In this document: positions 25,682 to 36,673 of the stretch, in pieces | Numbering within the stretch: position 1 is the first letter of the stretch | Layout: every line of letters begins with the position of its first letter | Source: Rhizopus arrhizus | Lineage: Eukaryota > Mucoromycota > Mucoromycetes > Mucorales > Rhizopodaceae | Length of the DNA stretch: 64,000 nt | Direction of reading: 5' to 3' | Assembly (NCBI GenBank): GCA_024220505.1 | Contig: JAKZZE010000009.1 | Coordinates: 506,001 to 570,000, forward strand | Notes under the pieces: generated by a model | What the model was told of the DNA's origin: nothing | Databases searched by the model: none | The model's input: only the letters and a program-made list of their open reading frames with translations | Made by a program: the position numbers and the translations under genes

Positions 25682-27284
25682 AAGGCAAAAATAATCAAGA
25701 CAAAAAAAAGAAAAAAGAAAAGCTAAAGTTGTGGGGAATTGACTTTTGATCATTTACTTTCAATTTAAGTTCAGCTTGTTTCCTCACTGCTTATTTAACC
25801 CAGATTCAACCGATGAATAACACAACTACCACGTCAGGAATCCCTTAACTGTCTTTTTGAACAAGTTTTAATCTTAAATCTCTCTTGGCTAATATTATTT
25901 ATATTTTTTTTAGAGACTGTTGTTACTTTTCTAATAAGAATCTGGTCAAAAAAAAAAGACATTTAGTGGCTTGCTTAGACCAGAATAAGCTAAAGGAATG
26001 AAATAATATAGCCGTAATGAAGATATCAAACTAGTGTATTATCTGAAGCCTTTATTTCTTGCTGTTATTAACAGAGAAAGTGTGAGTGTCTGCATTTGTA
26101 AAGATGAACAGGAAAACCTGTTGAATGAAGCCGATAAGGAAAATGTATGTGTAGATATGGAGGATATTTTCAAGTACAAAGTAAAATAAAAGACAAAGAA
26201 AAGTTCATCTTTGCTCGTATTATATATTTGTCTTGAAAGAATTTGATTTTGAATAATCTAGGCATCTCTTGCTATACAACAAGACTTGATTTGACCGTAA
26301 AAAGTATGAAGGAGTACACCATTACCCTAATTGTTATACTTGGATCAATAGCCAGTGAGACTGTTCACATACAATAAATTAAGCAACCTCTAATGAGAGT
26401 TAGACTGACACTGGCATCAGCCAAATACAACCCTGCTTCATTTAGCTTTTTCAAGTAAATATACGAGAAAAAAAAATACTTTATTATTCTATGTTTATAT
26501 AAATTTGAAAGCAAATGAAATGGCAACCGTTTGCTCTCCTTAAAATAAAGTTATTTGCTATCTATCAATTCTAATAAGTCCTTGGAATAACTATGGAGGC
26601 CAAAACCTCTTGACGGAGCTGGTAATATTTAAAATAAACATTTATCTCTAGTGTTTAAGAACAACCTCGAGACGTAACATTTAGATTACAATTATTTATG
26701 AATCTCTGATATTAATCCAATTTAGTACTAGATAAACTATAAAAAATATATTCTAAGTTTATTCTAACTGATAATTAAGCAAGGTTTTTGCTCTCACCCA
26801 AAAGAATGACTGAGTCTGTTACTAACACATGCAAATGAATTAATGAGACTAACTTTGTTTATATATGTTGATAGGCTTATGATCATCAGAGCCTATAGGC
26901 TTTTGAAAAAGGTAAAGATTGGGTATATTATTGTAGCTAAATCAAAGCGTAACATTCATACTGTATTCAGGTGTAGCTTGTAATATTATATAGAATTGCA
27001 ACATGAAGGCATCCAAGAAAGCATATCCTATATGTATGTTTGTCAAAGTACGATATTCAATGACCTATTTAATCTATAAGACTGCTTTAAAGCAAGTTCT
27101 ATTGGTAAAACTTGCATGTGTGTTACATATTCAGTGTACATCCATTGCTTGTGCTCTAATAAAATATTAAGCAGCTTTTGACCAATCAAATTCTTTCAAA
27201 TTGTATTTATGCATACATTCAAGAATTGTATGCGTTTAAAACAGGATTTCTTTTTGGTTTGTAAAAATAAAATAAAATAAACAT
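25682..27284. other. Intergenic region
   Basis: About 1.6 kb of AT-rich DNA between two divergent genes (AhpD-like on minus, RPC6 on plus). Frames are short and no RNA gene or repeat was recognised. Confidence 0.4.
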
Positions 27285-28428
27285 ATGGAAGATAACGTAC
27301 CACCATTCGGGTTGTCAGTTAATGAATGGTCCTTTTATCAGTATGTTCTTGCATCGCCAAAGGGTACTAAATTTACAGATCGTCCCGAATCTATGGATGT
27401 TCAAGATGCCTACATTGCCATGAATTCACTATTAAAAAAGGTTCTTTCTTTTTTTTTTTAAAAAAAAACCCCCAAACATACGAGAAAAAAATTTATACAA
27501 ATATGCCTTTTCATTAGAATGCTTTGGAAATTATTATAGTTAATAATGAAAATGTGTTGAAGGCTATTGACTTGACAGATGCTGAAAAGTAAGATAAGAG
27601 TATCAATTTTTAGTAAAAGAAAAAAAATCCCTAATGACATTGTATTATAAAGAGCAAGCAGGCTTAATGATGATGCTCGTTTAGTATATAACGCAATACG
27701 TTCTGCAGGAAATACTGGTATTTGGACAAAAGATCTGAAAAAGGCAACCAACCTTCATACCATTGTGCTTAATCGTACACTTAAACAACTTGAGCAAAAG
27801 CGGGAAATTAAGTCAGTAAAACACGTTAAATACCCCACGCGTAAAATATACATGCTGTTTAACTTGACGCCATCAAGTGAAGTGACTGGTGGTGCTTGGT
27901 ATACTGACCAAGAACTGGATATTGATTTTATTGATAGTTTAAAAGCTGCTTGCTTAAAGTACATTACCTCAAGAGTAATATTTTCCTTTTTTCTTGCAAC
28001 ATCTATTAAATAATTATTATTAGAGTTTTCCGCGTGCTGAGGGCATACCTGATGCTGTCTTTAGTGCTGAGCATGAAAATTATCCAACTGCAAGTGAAGT
28101 GAAACGATTTATTACAGAATCACGTATTTCTTCCATTGAGCTGTCAGTGAAAGACATTGAAAGTATATTGAATATTCTTGTATATGATGGCGATGTAGAG
28201 AAAAAGATGCCATTCATAGCTGATATGGAGGATTTTAGTGATGAAGAAGAAGACAATGGCTTGGTTCAGTGGTCGTATAAAGCTATCAAGAAAGCCGTCA
28301 ATCGATTATCAACAGAAACGTTTACAGAAACACCTTGCGGAAAGTGTCCTGTATTTAGTTTCTGTGTAGAAGATGGTCCAATTTCTCCAATGAATTGTGA
28401 ATATTATAAAGTTTGGTTAAACTGGTAA
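27285..28428 (+). CDS. RNA polymerase III subunit RPC6 (C34)
   Basis: Four exons (27285..27440, 27518..27588, 27653..27974, 28024..28428) close in frame to 317 aa, the normal size for RPC34/RPC6. The first winged-helix region is residues about 30-85; the next contains LNDDARLVYNAIRSAGNTGI and TNLHTIVLNRTLKQLEQKRE, and KYPTRKIYMLFNLTPSSEVT with GGAWYTDQELD is highly typical of the family. The C-terminus ends with a cysteine cluster (ETPCGKCPVFSFC, then NCEYY) that in the family binds an iron-sulfur cluster. It bridges Pol III and TFIIIB during initiation at tRNA and 5S genes. Exon 2 is only 71 nt. Confidence 0.92.
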
Positions 28429-28867
28429 AAAGATGAATGATCATTTCGTATTGCTAGATGCGCTTGTATTTTTTAGCTTTGTATATAAATAATAAATATC
28501 CCAAGTAAAAAGAACTATGCTTTATTTACAGGAAATATATTGTAAAGATCAGTAAACATTCAATATATAGATAGTGCTTATTCTCAACAAAGCATTATTG
28601 GTCACAAAAGAAGTTTACTTTCTGCTCACATATTATTGTATATATGTCTTTGTGAAAACGCGACATTTAAATGGGAGATACTTTTTGATTTTTGATTCAC
28701 AACTAAATTAGAATAGATGCTTTTTTTATGCATACACTTTATTTTGATTGGATGATGTTTTGTTAACCGAAGCATTATTTGATTGGCCGAATATCATTTA
28801 ATGCTTTTTTTTTCCCTTTTATCATTTTATATTTCTTTATTACAAAAGGAAGTGTATATAGGTTATC
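28429..28867. other. Intergenic region between RPC6 and ATG4
   Basis: Tandem genes separated by 439 bp of AT-rich sequence. No gene seen. A CCGAAGCATTATTTGATTGG-like segment at about 28768 includes inverted CCAAT-type boxes (ATTGG). Confidence 0.4.
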
Positions 28868-30568
28868 ATGACGAGCTCTGACCAGAAAATGAGTGAGTCA
28901 TGTACAGACTTAGCTGATCTTGAAGTGAATGACAAGGAATTACCGCAGCCACAAAACAGCAATCACCTTAGCACTGCACCACTTAAAGACAAACTACTAA
29001 CAAACTCTTCATACCTGGCAGCAGAAATACCTTTAAAGTTTGGTCATTTTATGTCCAATTTATGGACTTCAGGATCAGAGCTTTCTAGCTCATTCTTTTT
29101 ACAACAGCAACAGCAACAACAAGATAATTGCATTATTTGGTTACTGGGTTGCTCATATATTATCAAACCAACTGATCATATACAGCAAGCTCTTCTTGAA
29201 GCTCAAAGGGATTTGATGTTTAATAAGAGTTCATCAGGGAATGAAGAAGAAAATAACCAGAATATGTATATGCTTTGGCCACCCGATTTTTATGATGATT
29301 TTACTTCCAGATTGTGGATGACTTATCGCCATAATTATCCACCCATTCGTCCGTCAAGTCACAAGACAGATATTGGCTGGGGATGTACGCTGAGAAGCGG
29401 ACAAAGCTTATTAGCAAATACATTAATTATTCATTTCTTGGGAAGAGGTAACCAAGACAAGTAGTTGATTCATCAAATCATAATTCTTCTTTTTTAATAG
29501 ACTGGAGACGTCAAACACAAAACCAAGCCGCATGGAAGCAATACAGTAGAGTAAGAAATAAAAAATGACAAGACATATTAATTATATCTGACTATTCGGT
29601 AGATTGTGCATTGGTTCCTTGATGAATTATCACCAAGAGCACCTTTCTCAATACATAGGATAGCATTATTGGGTAAACAGCTTGGGAAAAATATTGGTGA
29701 ATGGTTTGGACCTAGTACAATCAGTCAAGTGATACAGTAAGGACTAACGACATGGAAAGAGATTTGGTTGTAAATAACACTTTATTTTAGAGCATTGGTT
29801 TCTGATTTTGCACCAGCAAACTTATCTGTTTATGTTGCAGCAGATGGGGTAATTTATAGGGATGATGTGAATGATGTCGCCACAGGGAAGAAGCCAAGAG
29901 GCGACTTTAGTTATCTGTCATCTTTAGCGGATAGTAAAGGAAGAGAAGAAGCAAAGCATTTGTATGATGCCAGTACTCCTCAATCAAGCACAGTCAAGAC
30001 AGACACATTTAAACCTGTATTAATATTAGTAGCGCTACGATTAGGAATTGATTCACTTCATCCGACATATTATGGAGGTTTAAAAGCATGTTTTGAACTT
30101 CCTTCATTTGTTGGTATTGTGGGAGGTCGACCGAATTCGTCGCTTTATTTTATTGGTCTAAAAGGAGATGAACTCATCTACCTTGATCCACATTATTCTA
30201 GACCAGCATTGGAAACAAAAAGCTTAGCTCAGTATACAAGAAAGGATTTCAATACTTATCATTGTACTATTCCACGAAAGGTTCATATATCCAATATTGA
30301 TCCATCCATGTTGGTTGGGTTTTACTGTCAAAATATAAGCGATTTTGACTCACTATGTCAACAAATTACAAAGGTTTATACAAGGCATCTTTTTTTTATA
30401 CAAATATATTTATTATTCTCTTTTTAGACATCAAAAAATCACAGCGCTATTATTTCAGTAGAACAAAGCGCACCAGTTTATGAAGAAGATGTACGTAGTG
30501 AGAATGACTTTGGTATTGTGAGTGATGAAGATGATGATTCAGACGTTGATGACATTGCAGACAAATAA
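28868..30568 (+). CDS. ATG4: Cysteine protease ATG4 (autophagy)
   Basis: Five exons (28868..29447, 29501..29550, 29603..29736, 29791..30373, 30428..30568) close in frame to 495 aa. The catalytic Cys173 is in DIGWGCTLRSGQSLLAN; Asp387 and His389 are in YLDPHYSRP, so the triad is complete. Other hallmarks are WLLGCSYI, YRHNYPPI, DELSPRAPFSIHR, GKNIGEWFGPS and LHPTYYGGLKACFE with GIVGGRPNSSLYF. A poly-Gln run (from about residue 79) is a local expansion. The C-terminus is very acidic. By family knowledge ATG4 trims ATG8 to expose its C-terminal Gly and later removes it from phosphatidylethanolamine. Confidence 0.95.
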
Positions 30569-30619
30569 ATTTGATTATATTTTATTACTGCTTCTGCTGC
30601 TTTTTGAAGGGTGGGAGAC

Positions 30620-30876
30620 TTAAATAGGTCTCGAGCTGTTTTTTTTATGTTCTAAAAGATCTAGTTCTTGCTGATATAATCTTTCTTGCTCTTCTTTTGC
30701 GTAATGTAAGCCTGGTAATTCTTCTAAAACTTGTCTCGCATGAACAAATCTTTCTTCTAAGTGGGCGACTGCTTTTCCAATAGAATCTTGGTTGTTTCCT
30801 GATAGAATTAGTTCAATTATGTCGTGAAAATCTTGTATAAAGAAAAATCTGATTTCTTGAAGGTAGAATCGGCCAT
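30620..30876 (-). CDS. Mediator subunit 9-like protein, reading frame offset by one base
   Basis: From the ATG at 30876 the frame reads MADSTFKKSDF and then stops after nine further codons. From the T5 run (plus-strand A5 at 30843-30847) another frame is open to the stop at 30620-30622: IQDFHDIIELILSGNNQ, GKAVAHLEERFVHARQVLEE, LPGLHYAKEEQERLYQQELD. The second part resembles MED9 (a helix pair around M/L-PG-I/L-H). The span 30620-30876 is one base short of a full frame, and no GT donor lies between the two parts. A one-base error or indel in the homopolymer explains this best. If intact the protein would be about 85 aa. The MED9 call is tentative. Confidence 0.5.
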
Positions 30877-31814
30877 TTTAATGAATTAAATAACAAAAAA
30901 AAAAAGAAGCTAAAATTTTTAAAAGAATGTTTTGCAGCATAAAGCCATTTTTGTTTTGAAATAATAACAATCTATATCTTTGTAGTTGAGACATATTGTT
31001 TTAAGGTATATAAATATGATTTGTAAAAGTACTCTTCATATAATACAACATAATCAATATAAATTACATTATTTCTATTAAACAAAATGAAACGGACATA
31101 ACCATATAAAAATAAATGATATTTCCTTACTAAATACGCCTGGCTTTCTACTTGTTTTCAAATGAATGACAAGTAGAGCACCATAATCTATTTGACGTAA
31201 ATAATGAAAAGCAAGCAATTGTCTCATTAAAAAGTCCTTTAATTGTTGAATGCTCTAAGTAATACCGTCTTTGTTTCACATTTGTAAAGCCCTACTAATG
31301 GTACACCCTCTAGAGTATTTCTTTGGTTCACTGAACAAGCAAATACTGTATTAATATGTTAGATCATTAATATAGTCGATCCCTTCTATACAATTTGATT
31401 ATTTATTGTGAAGGTATTGTATGAGCAATTAATTACAAACTAATAAAAAAGTCTTCTATAACTTTGATTATTTCATTTATTCAATATTTTATCTTTTTCA
31501 AAAGAGCACACATGTTGCATTTTACTCTGCTGTTTTTTTTTAGCGCTTATAATAATACTTTCTTCCAAAAAATCATATTTTAGATCAAAGGTGATCTAAA
31601 GATTGTAGAAACCCATAATTAACTAGTTATATTATTGTTTTGTATACTTTATGGAAAAGTTAAGAATGCTGTAGCTTTAGAAATATTCTGTAGTTTCAAA
31701 AATTTTATAATCGCTTTACGATCAATCAGCTTTGATGTTTTAAGTGAAAACAAAAAAATATATTCAAAAGAGTGTTTTTAGCTTCTTTTTATATACATGC
31801 TTTATTCTAATTTT
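30877..31814. other. Intergenic region
   Basis: AT-rich, with no gene or repeat recognised. It lies between the start of the MED9-like gene and the 3' end of bL27m, both on the minus strand. Confidence 0.4.
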
Positions 31815-32387
31815 TTATAATGTGCTCAAATCAATCAAGTCAAATCTTCTAGGCTTGGGTTGATCAGCAGGAATAGGAAGTGTTGCTTCACGATCAAAGA
31901 CAATACCAACTAATCTGCGCTTGGGATGCTGTAAATCTTTATAAAAGCGAACATATCCAGGTTCTAAAGCATAAAGTGTATGGTCTTTACCCATGCCAAC
32001 CTATTAAGTTAAGTTAATATCATAGTATAGCCAAACACGTTAATAACATACGTTTTCTCCTGCATGGAATTTGGTTCCTCTTTGACGTACAATAATGTTG
32101 CCTGGAATAACTTGTTGTCCACCAAACATTTTTACACCTAATCTTCTACCTGCTGAATCTCTACCGTTACGTGATGAACCTCCAGATTTCTTTGTGGCCC
32201 AACGTACTTGGGTGATGTCTACAAAAATGTCATTTTAGAATAATTTAATGAAGAAAGCAAGTTATGAACAATAACCTGTACTGTTTTTTAAAATCGAGGT
32301 GATGGTTGGTCTATTGCATGTTGTCCATTGACAAGCAGTTGCAGTTGTTGTGTTCAATTGTGTGAAGGCACGGTTGAGAAGTGACAT
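31815..32387 (-). CDS. Mitochondrial ribosomal protein bL27m
   Basis: Three exons (32387..32276, 32218..32052, 32000..31815) close in frame to 154 aa. The first exon ([12 protein letters not shown]) is a basic, Ser/Thr-rich mitochondrial presequence. The bL27 core is unmistakable: [70 protein letters not shown]. bL27 sits near the peptidyl transferase centre of the large subunit. The C-terminus extends about 40 residues beyond the bacterial form, which is normal for fungal mitochondrial homologues. Confidence 0.93.
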
Positions 32388-32749
32388 CTTGGGCAAAAAA
32401 GAAAAATATTTCAAGGGGAAACATGGGTGAGGCAAGAAAAGTTTAAACGTCACATATTAGATGTCCGATTGTTTTAGCGATCAAAAAACGATTCAAATGT
32501 TTACACAGTCACTGTGAAACTGAAGTGATCGAGTAATATTGAGAGACTTACAATAATGTAAAGCGCAAGCGTCTCAATTAAAAAACACGGAGAAAATTTG
32601 TGAGTTGTGAAAGTAAATCTATTAAGTTAAGTCTCAAGTAAATAGTGGTGTTTATTGTAAGCTTTTGTTTTGTATTAATAGGTCTATATTTATTTTTTAT
32701 TCTTTAATTGTACAATATAGGTTAGGACGCCTTCATAAGCGCATTGTAT
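32388..32749. other. Intergenic region
   Basis: Promoter side of bL27m and 3' side of the multi-pass membrane gene. No gene seen. Confidence 0.4.
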
Positions 32750-34158
32750 CTAATAATCATTATAAACTTTGAGATTTCCTGCAAGTACCAATGCTAATCC
32801 AACAGATAGTGTAATGGATATAAATAAGTAAGCAGAGAATGCAATAAATCGCTTGAAGAATACGGATTGAACATGCTGTACTAATTGTGCTGTAATATTA
32901 CCTATTACTAAGACAAAATAGACACATATGTATTCAGATACTGGTATAAACGTAGCACGATAATATGCTTTGTCTTTTTTAAATCCCAAGTATATGGAGA
33001 AAGTAAAGACAATATACAACATTGTCATAAAGATTTTGTTTTGACTGATTTGAATTTGATAGATTTGATTCAGTAAAAACATTGCCAAGAAACCATATGA
33101 AAATATTTGCCACCCAATACCAGGTTGAATGATAGCTGTTAGAGTTCCATGAATAAAGACCCACGTCTCTAATAACAATGTCCATGATTTAGATCGATGA
33201 CTCTATTAAAAAGTAAATAAGATAATAATGCTTTTGTTGCTCTTTTTTATATTGACCTTGTGTAAAAAATTAGTTGATTGCCAAATCAAAAAACATTGAT
33301 ACACAAAACCAAAAAAATGACCCATTGTGCCTTCCTGTTGTCAGTTTTAGTTTGTACACTTGATTACTGTATTAACATTCCTTTTATATCATTTGCTTAC
33401 CACAGGATGATAATGAAAATTAAGAACTGTCCCAAAGCTCATTATATAGCCATGGTATTTTTTTACAAATTGTACTACATTCGCGGAAGAATTTTTTCTT
33501 AAACCGAAAATAATACCACGTCTAAATATCAATGATTAAATAAATTTGTTATCAGGTTTTGTTTGTATGTCTAACCGTGGTATGGCTATAATAATAGCAA
33601 TTACCAATATGGCAACAACGGAACCCTGTGCAAGCCCTTCAGGTACAGTAGCCGCTAAGCCATCATAAAATATATGCCCGTGAATCAACTTGAATAAAAA
33701 CATGAAGCTATTCAAATACACCATTTGCCAATTCCACCACTGATAATTGTCTGACCATCGCACAATTTTTTCCTTTTTGCTAAATTGAATCTTTGCTAAA
33801 ATGCCCCACTGCCCTATTTGGTGGACCAAGTAAGCTGACCAGGCTGTGTGTTGACCAAGCTCAATTGGATGTACCAAGCGCCATGGGTATGCAAAAGGAG
33901 TATAGTGACCTTTTACGATGTTAAAGAGTCATTAAGATGTGCTTTCTATAGCTTACCATCCATAAACCTTGATCCTCTAATCAAAAATTTTCCAAAACCC
34001 ATGTCTCCCCTTTGTGGTTTAGAATTGTAAAAATCATGCCAAGTGTTTGGAGATGAATACAGGGAGAGAATTGTAACTAGACAACCAAATACTAAAGAAG
34101 TAATAATATAAAAAGCATATAAATTGGAATTGTTATGCCCATGCTTTGAGTTGACCAT
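32750..34158 (-). CDS. Multi-pass membrane protein of unknown function
   Basis: Five exons (34158..33957, 33909..33576, 33521..33401, 33334..33257, 33202..32750) close in frame to 395 aa. Exons 3 and 4 are short and encode RRGIIFGLRKNSSANVVQF to HYHPV and EGTMGHFFGFVYQCFLIW. The ATG at 34158 (MVNSKHGHNN) is the first in frame. At least eight hydrophobic segments are spread along the chain (for example AFYIITSLVFGCLVTILSL and VVAILVIAIIIAIP). Conserved-looking features are the His/aromatic motif HPVEGTMGHFFGF and WTLLLETWVFIHGTLTAI. I do not recognise the family. Confidence 0.65.
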
Positions 34159-34455
34159 AAGAAAAGAAAGAAAACAGTAAACAAAAAGAAAATCCACAAA
34201 AATCGGATTTTCTGCATGAAAGCCAGATCTTTAATAAAAATAAAAAACTCAGCAAAAAGTAACGGGTTATTGTATTCGTTTAAATCCTTTAAAAGAACAA
34301 CATATTATGACTGATTGTAAATAGTTTTATGAGTTATTTGCTTTTAATATAGGGTATCTTGTTAAAATAATATCAATTTTTATTATTAGAATCAGGTAAC
34401 TAGGTAGGGAATATAATAATAAATAAATAGCACGATAAGAAGCCAGCAATTCTCT

Positions 34456-35628
34456 TCATTCTTCCAAAGAATTGTTTTGCGAGCTTTCGTCACTTGATTC
34501 TTTTTGTTCTTTCTCAACTACTTCTTCAAATTTAGGCTTCTCGATGCAAAACACTTTTCCAGGTACTGTAAAGCCGTGTTCATTGTCAATCTCATCTCTT
34601 GCAATAAAAGGCGGTGTAATCACCAACCCAACAATTCCGTTTGCTTTTCCTTTTGCCGTCACTTTCATCATTGAAGCATCAAATCGTGTCACGCCTTCTA
34701 TGATTGAAGGTCTTTCGATTTTGATTTCTTGTCCTTTTACTGCCAAATTCAGCTTGAGTGATCTTGTTACTAGATTTTCAATCTTTTTTGGATCCTGTTT
34801 TAATGAAGGGTACACACTACCCAAATCGTCGATCATTTTTTTGATTAATTCCTGCTTAGCTTGTAATATTCTTGATTCTTCTTCTGATCCTGGTTGCTGT
34901 ATGACTAATGCACATACCTGTTGTCTTAGACGATTTGACCATTCCTTGTTCCTAGAGAACAGCCAACCATGCAGCTCTTGAAAAGGATCATTGACAGAAA
35001 CACCTAAATGAATAGGTACATCCATCACCTGTGTCAATAAAGTTTGGATGAGATATTTTTCAACAAATAATGTGATATACGAGGCGTCTAATATGCCATT
35101 CACAGGTGTCATGTACTGCTCAATAAACTCTGCTTTATCGGGATATAGTCGATATACAAAGTCAGTTCCTCCTTGGCAGTCCATCTTGGATTTGAGACCC
35201 ATGCAAGTATTGTTCAATTGACTTAATAAATGTGATATTTCCGGTTGAATAGTAGATAGATCGTCATCTGTCACTCGTATTTTCTTGACGAACGAATAAA
35301 AACTGACTTCTAATTGCTCATAGGCTTCTTTTTTTTTTTCTATTTCTGCCTTCAAAGTAGCAATATTTTCTTGTAATTCCACACATCGTAATTTCTCCTC
35401 CTCTGAGGCATCTTGGGCTTCCAATTTCCACTGTTCAAAAGATTCTCTTTGCTCTTGCAATTCCTTTGCTGCTTGTTGTTGAAATGTATCTTTCTCATTC
35501 TGGATACGTTCTAATATTTCTTTGTGAATCTGAAGTGATTCGTTCAAAGAGTGTATAATGAGATCTTTATCTGAATCTGTTTCTGTAATTTGAGAAGAGT
35601 GAATGGATGATTCATTAGTGGTAGACAT
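34456..35628 (-). CDS. Coiled-coil protein of unknown function
   Basis: Single exon, 390 aa, starting at 35628 (MSTTNESSIHSSQ). The longer in-frame ATG at 35820 adds a stretch without protein character. Residues about 22-115 form a strong coiled coil rich in Glu, Gln and Lys (ERIQNEKDTFQQQAAKELQE onward). A helical region (about 135-270) contains NGILDASYITLFVEKYLIQT and ELHGWLFSRNKEWSNRLRQQ. The last part is beta-like (GIVGLVITPPFIARDE) with an acidic tail. No catalytic motif is seen and the family is not recognised. Confidence 0.7.
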   Translation of the reverse strand: MSTTNESSIHSSQITETDSDKDLIIHSLNESLQIHKEILERIQNEKDTFQQQAAKELQEQRESFEQWKLEAQDASEEEKLRCVELQENIATLKAEIEKKKEAYEQLEVSFYSFVKKIRVTDDDLSTIQPEISHLLSQLNNTCMGLKSKMDCQGGTDFVYRLYPDKAEFIEQYMTPVNGILDASYITLFVEKYLIQTLLTQVMDVPIHLGVSVNDPFQELHGWLFSRNKEWSNRLRQQVCALVIQQPGSEEESRILQAKQELIKKMIDDLGSVYPSLKQDPKKIENLVTRSLKLNLAVKGQEIKIERPSIIEGVTRFDASMMKVTAKGKANGIVGLVITPPFIARDEIDNEHGFTVPGKVFCIEKPKFEEVVEKEQKESSDESSQNNSLEE

Positions 35629-36105
35629 GCGACAATGTGCTTTTTTACGTTGGGAAGAAAAAGTGATTAAAGGGATATATTCTCTTTTCAAAAGCAATAT
35701 AAACACCGCAGCTGAATTAAGGTAAATGGAAGTTGGTTCTGTAGTGACAGATCTCATGCTATCATTTATTTGACCCATTGAAGAGGATGGAAAGAGAAAA
35801 GAAAGAGCAAGAAAGGACATCTGGTCTCATTATAGAGCTTTGTTTCAGTCAGTTTAGCTTATACAATTTAGAATACTTGAAAGGGCCTGTATTTTGTTTG
35901 CTTTGTTCTCCCCCTTTCTTTTCTCCTTATCTTGCAAGCAGGTTCACTCCCCCTGATATTTTTTTCATCCGTTGCATGAATCTAAGCCGTGTGACTGTAT
36001 TTCTTGCTCTATGCATATGGTTGCTGACGTAGACGAGTCTGAAAATGTGGTCAATGCTCCAAGAGTCACGCTTTTATTTTCCTTTTTTGTAATATTTTTA
36101 AAATA
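35629..36105. other. Intergenic region before the Tc1-like relic
   Basis: Promoter side of the coiled-coil gene (pyrimidine-rich on the plus strand at 35910-35960), then AT-rich sequence up to the TA at 36104-36105 where the transposon relic begins. No gene seen. Confidence 0.4.
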
Positions 36106-36560
36106 CAGTGCGTACGGCCCCAAATGACGGATTTCAAAAATCATTCAGCGATTTCTGAAATCCCAATTGTCGTAAAATAAAAAATCAATAAGCGCGAAAA
36201 AAGTTATCCAATTAGCGGTTCTCAAATCTCAGTAAGCGTGTACAAAATTTCCAAATAGCGTATTGTGAAAAATCAAATAGCAGCATTAGGGGAAACTTTT
36301 GCAATTTTTCAGATTAACCATAAAAAAATATCTGTTTGGAAACAGCATTTGTGCCTTCCTCCCTATTCGCCCGAACTTAACCCTATCTAAAATTTCCGTG
36401 CAATTCTTAAGGGGAAAATAAAACGCAATATGCTCAAAGATGTTGAAACACTTACAAGAATTATCGAAGCTAGTGAAGCCGTGCCTGTTGAATACCTTCA
36501 AAATATCCTCTCAGTATTTTGTTAACCAGTTTCACAGCTGCCGGGATGAGTTTGCTATAT
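36106..36560 (+). mobile_element. Tc1/mariner-like relic, 5' end plus transposase C-terminus
   Basis: The element appears to start at 36106 with CAGTGCGTACGG directly after a TA, as Tc1 elements do. After an iteron region (36122-36282) the plus strand at about 36340-36520 reads as a decayed DDE transposase C-terminus. It contains LPPYSPELNPI with a stop in place of the catalytic Glu region, then a helix pattern ETLTRIIEASEAVP and VEYLQNILSVF. The N-terminal two thirds of the transposase are missing, so this is an internally deleted or rearranged copy. The right end was not located; 36560 is approximate. Confidence 0.65.
36122..36282 (+). repeat. Array of eight 8-bp iterons at about 22-bp spacing
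   Basis: Units begin at 36122 AAATGACG, 36143 ATTCAGCG, 36165 AATTGTCG, 36187 AATAAGCG, 36210 AATTAGCG, 36231 AGTAAGCG, 36253 AAATAGCG and 36275 AAATAGCA. Spacing is 21, 22, 22, 23, 21, 22 and 22 bp, i.e. two helical turns. The array lies just inside the left end of the Tc1-like relic. Transposase binding on one face of the helix is the natural reading, as inference. Confidence 0.65.
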
Positions 36561-36673
36561 AGACCTTGCATCTTTTTTGTCTAACACTCAATGATATTAC
36601 TATTTGAAAAGATGTACATTGGCTTTTATTTTAGACCCCATTCTTTATTTAAGCATCTACTCCAAAATAGCTC

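Noticed and set aside
34472..34981. 169-codon plus-strand frame opposite the coiled-coil gene
   Set aside because: It is the antisense of a real single-exon gene with strong coiled-coil character; no independent motif.
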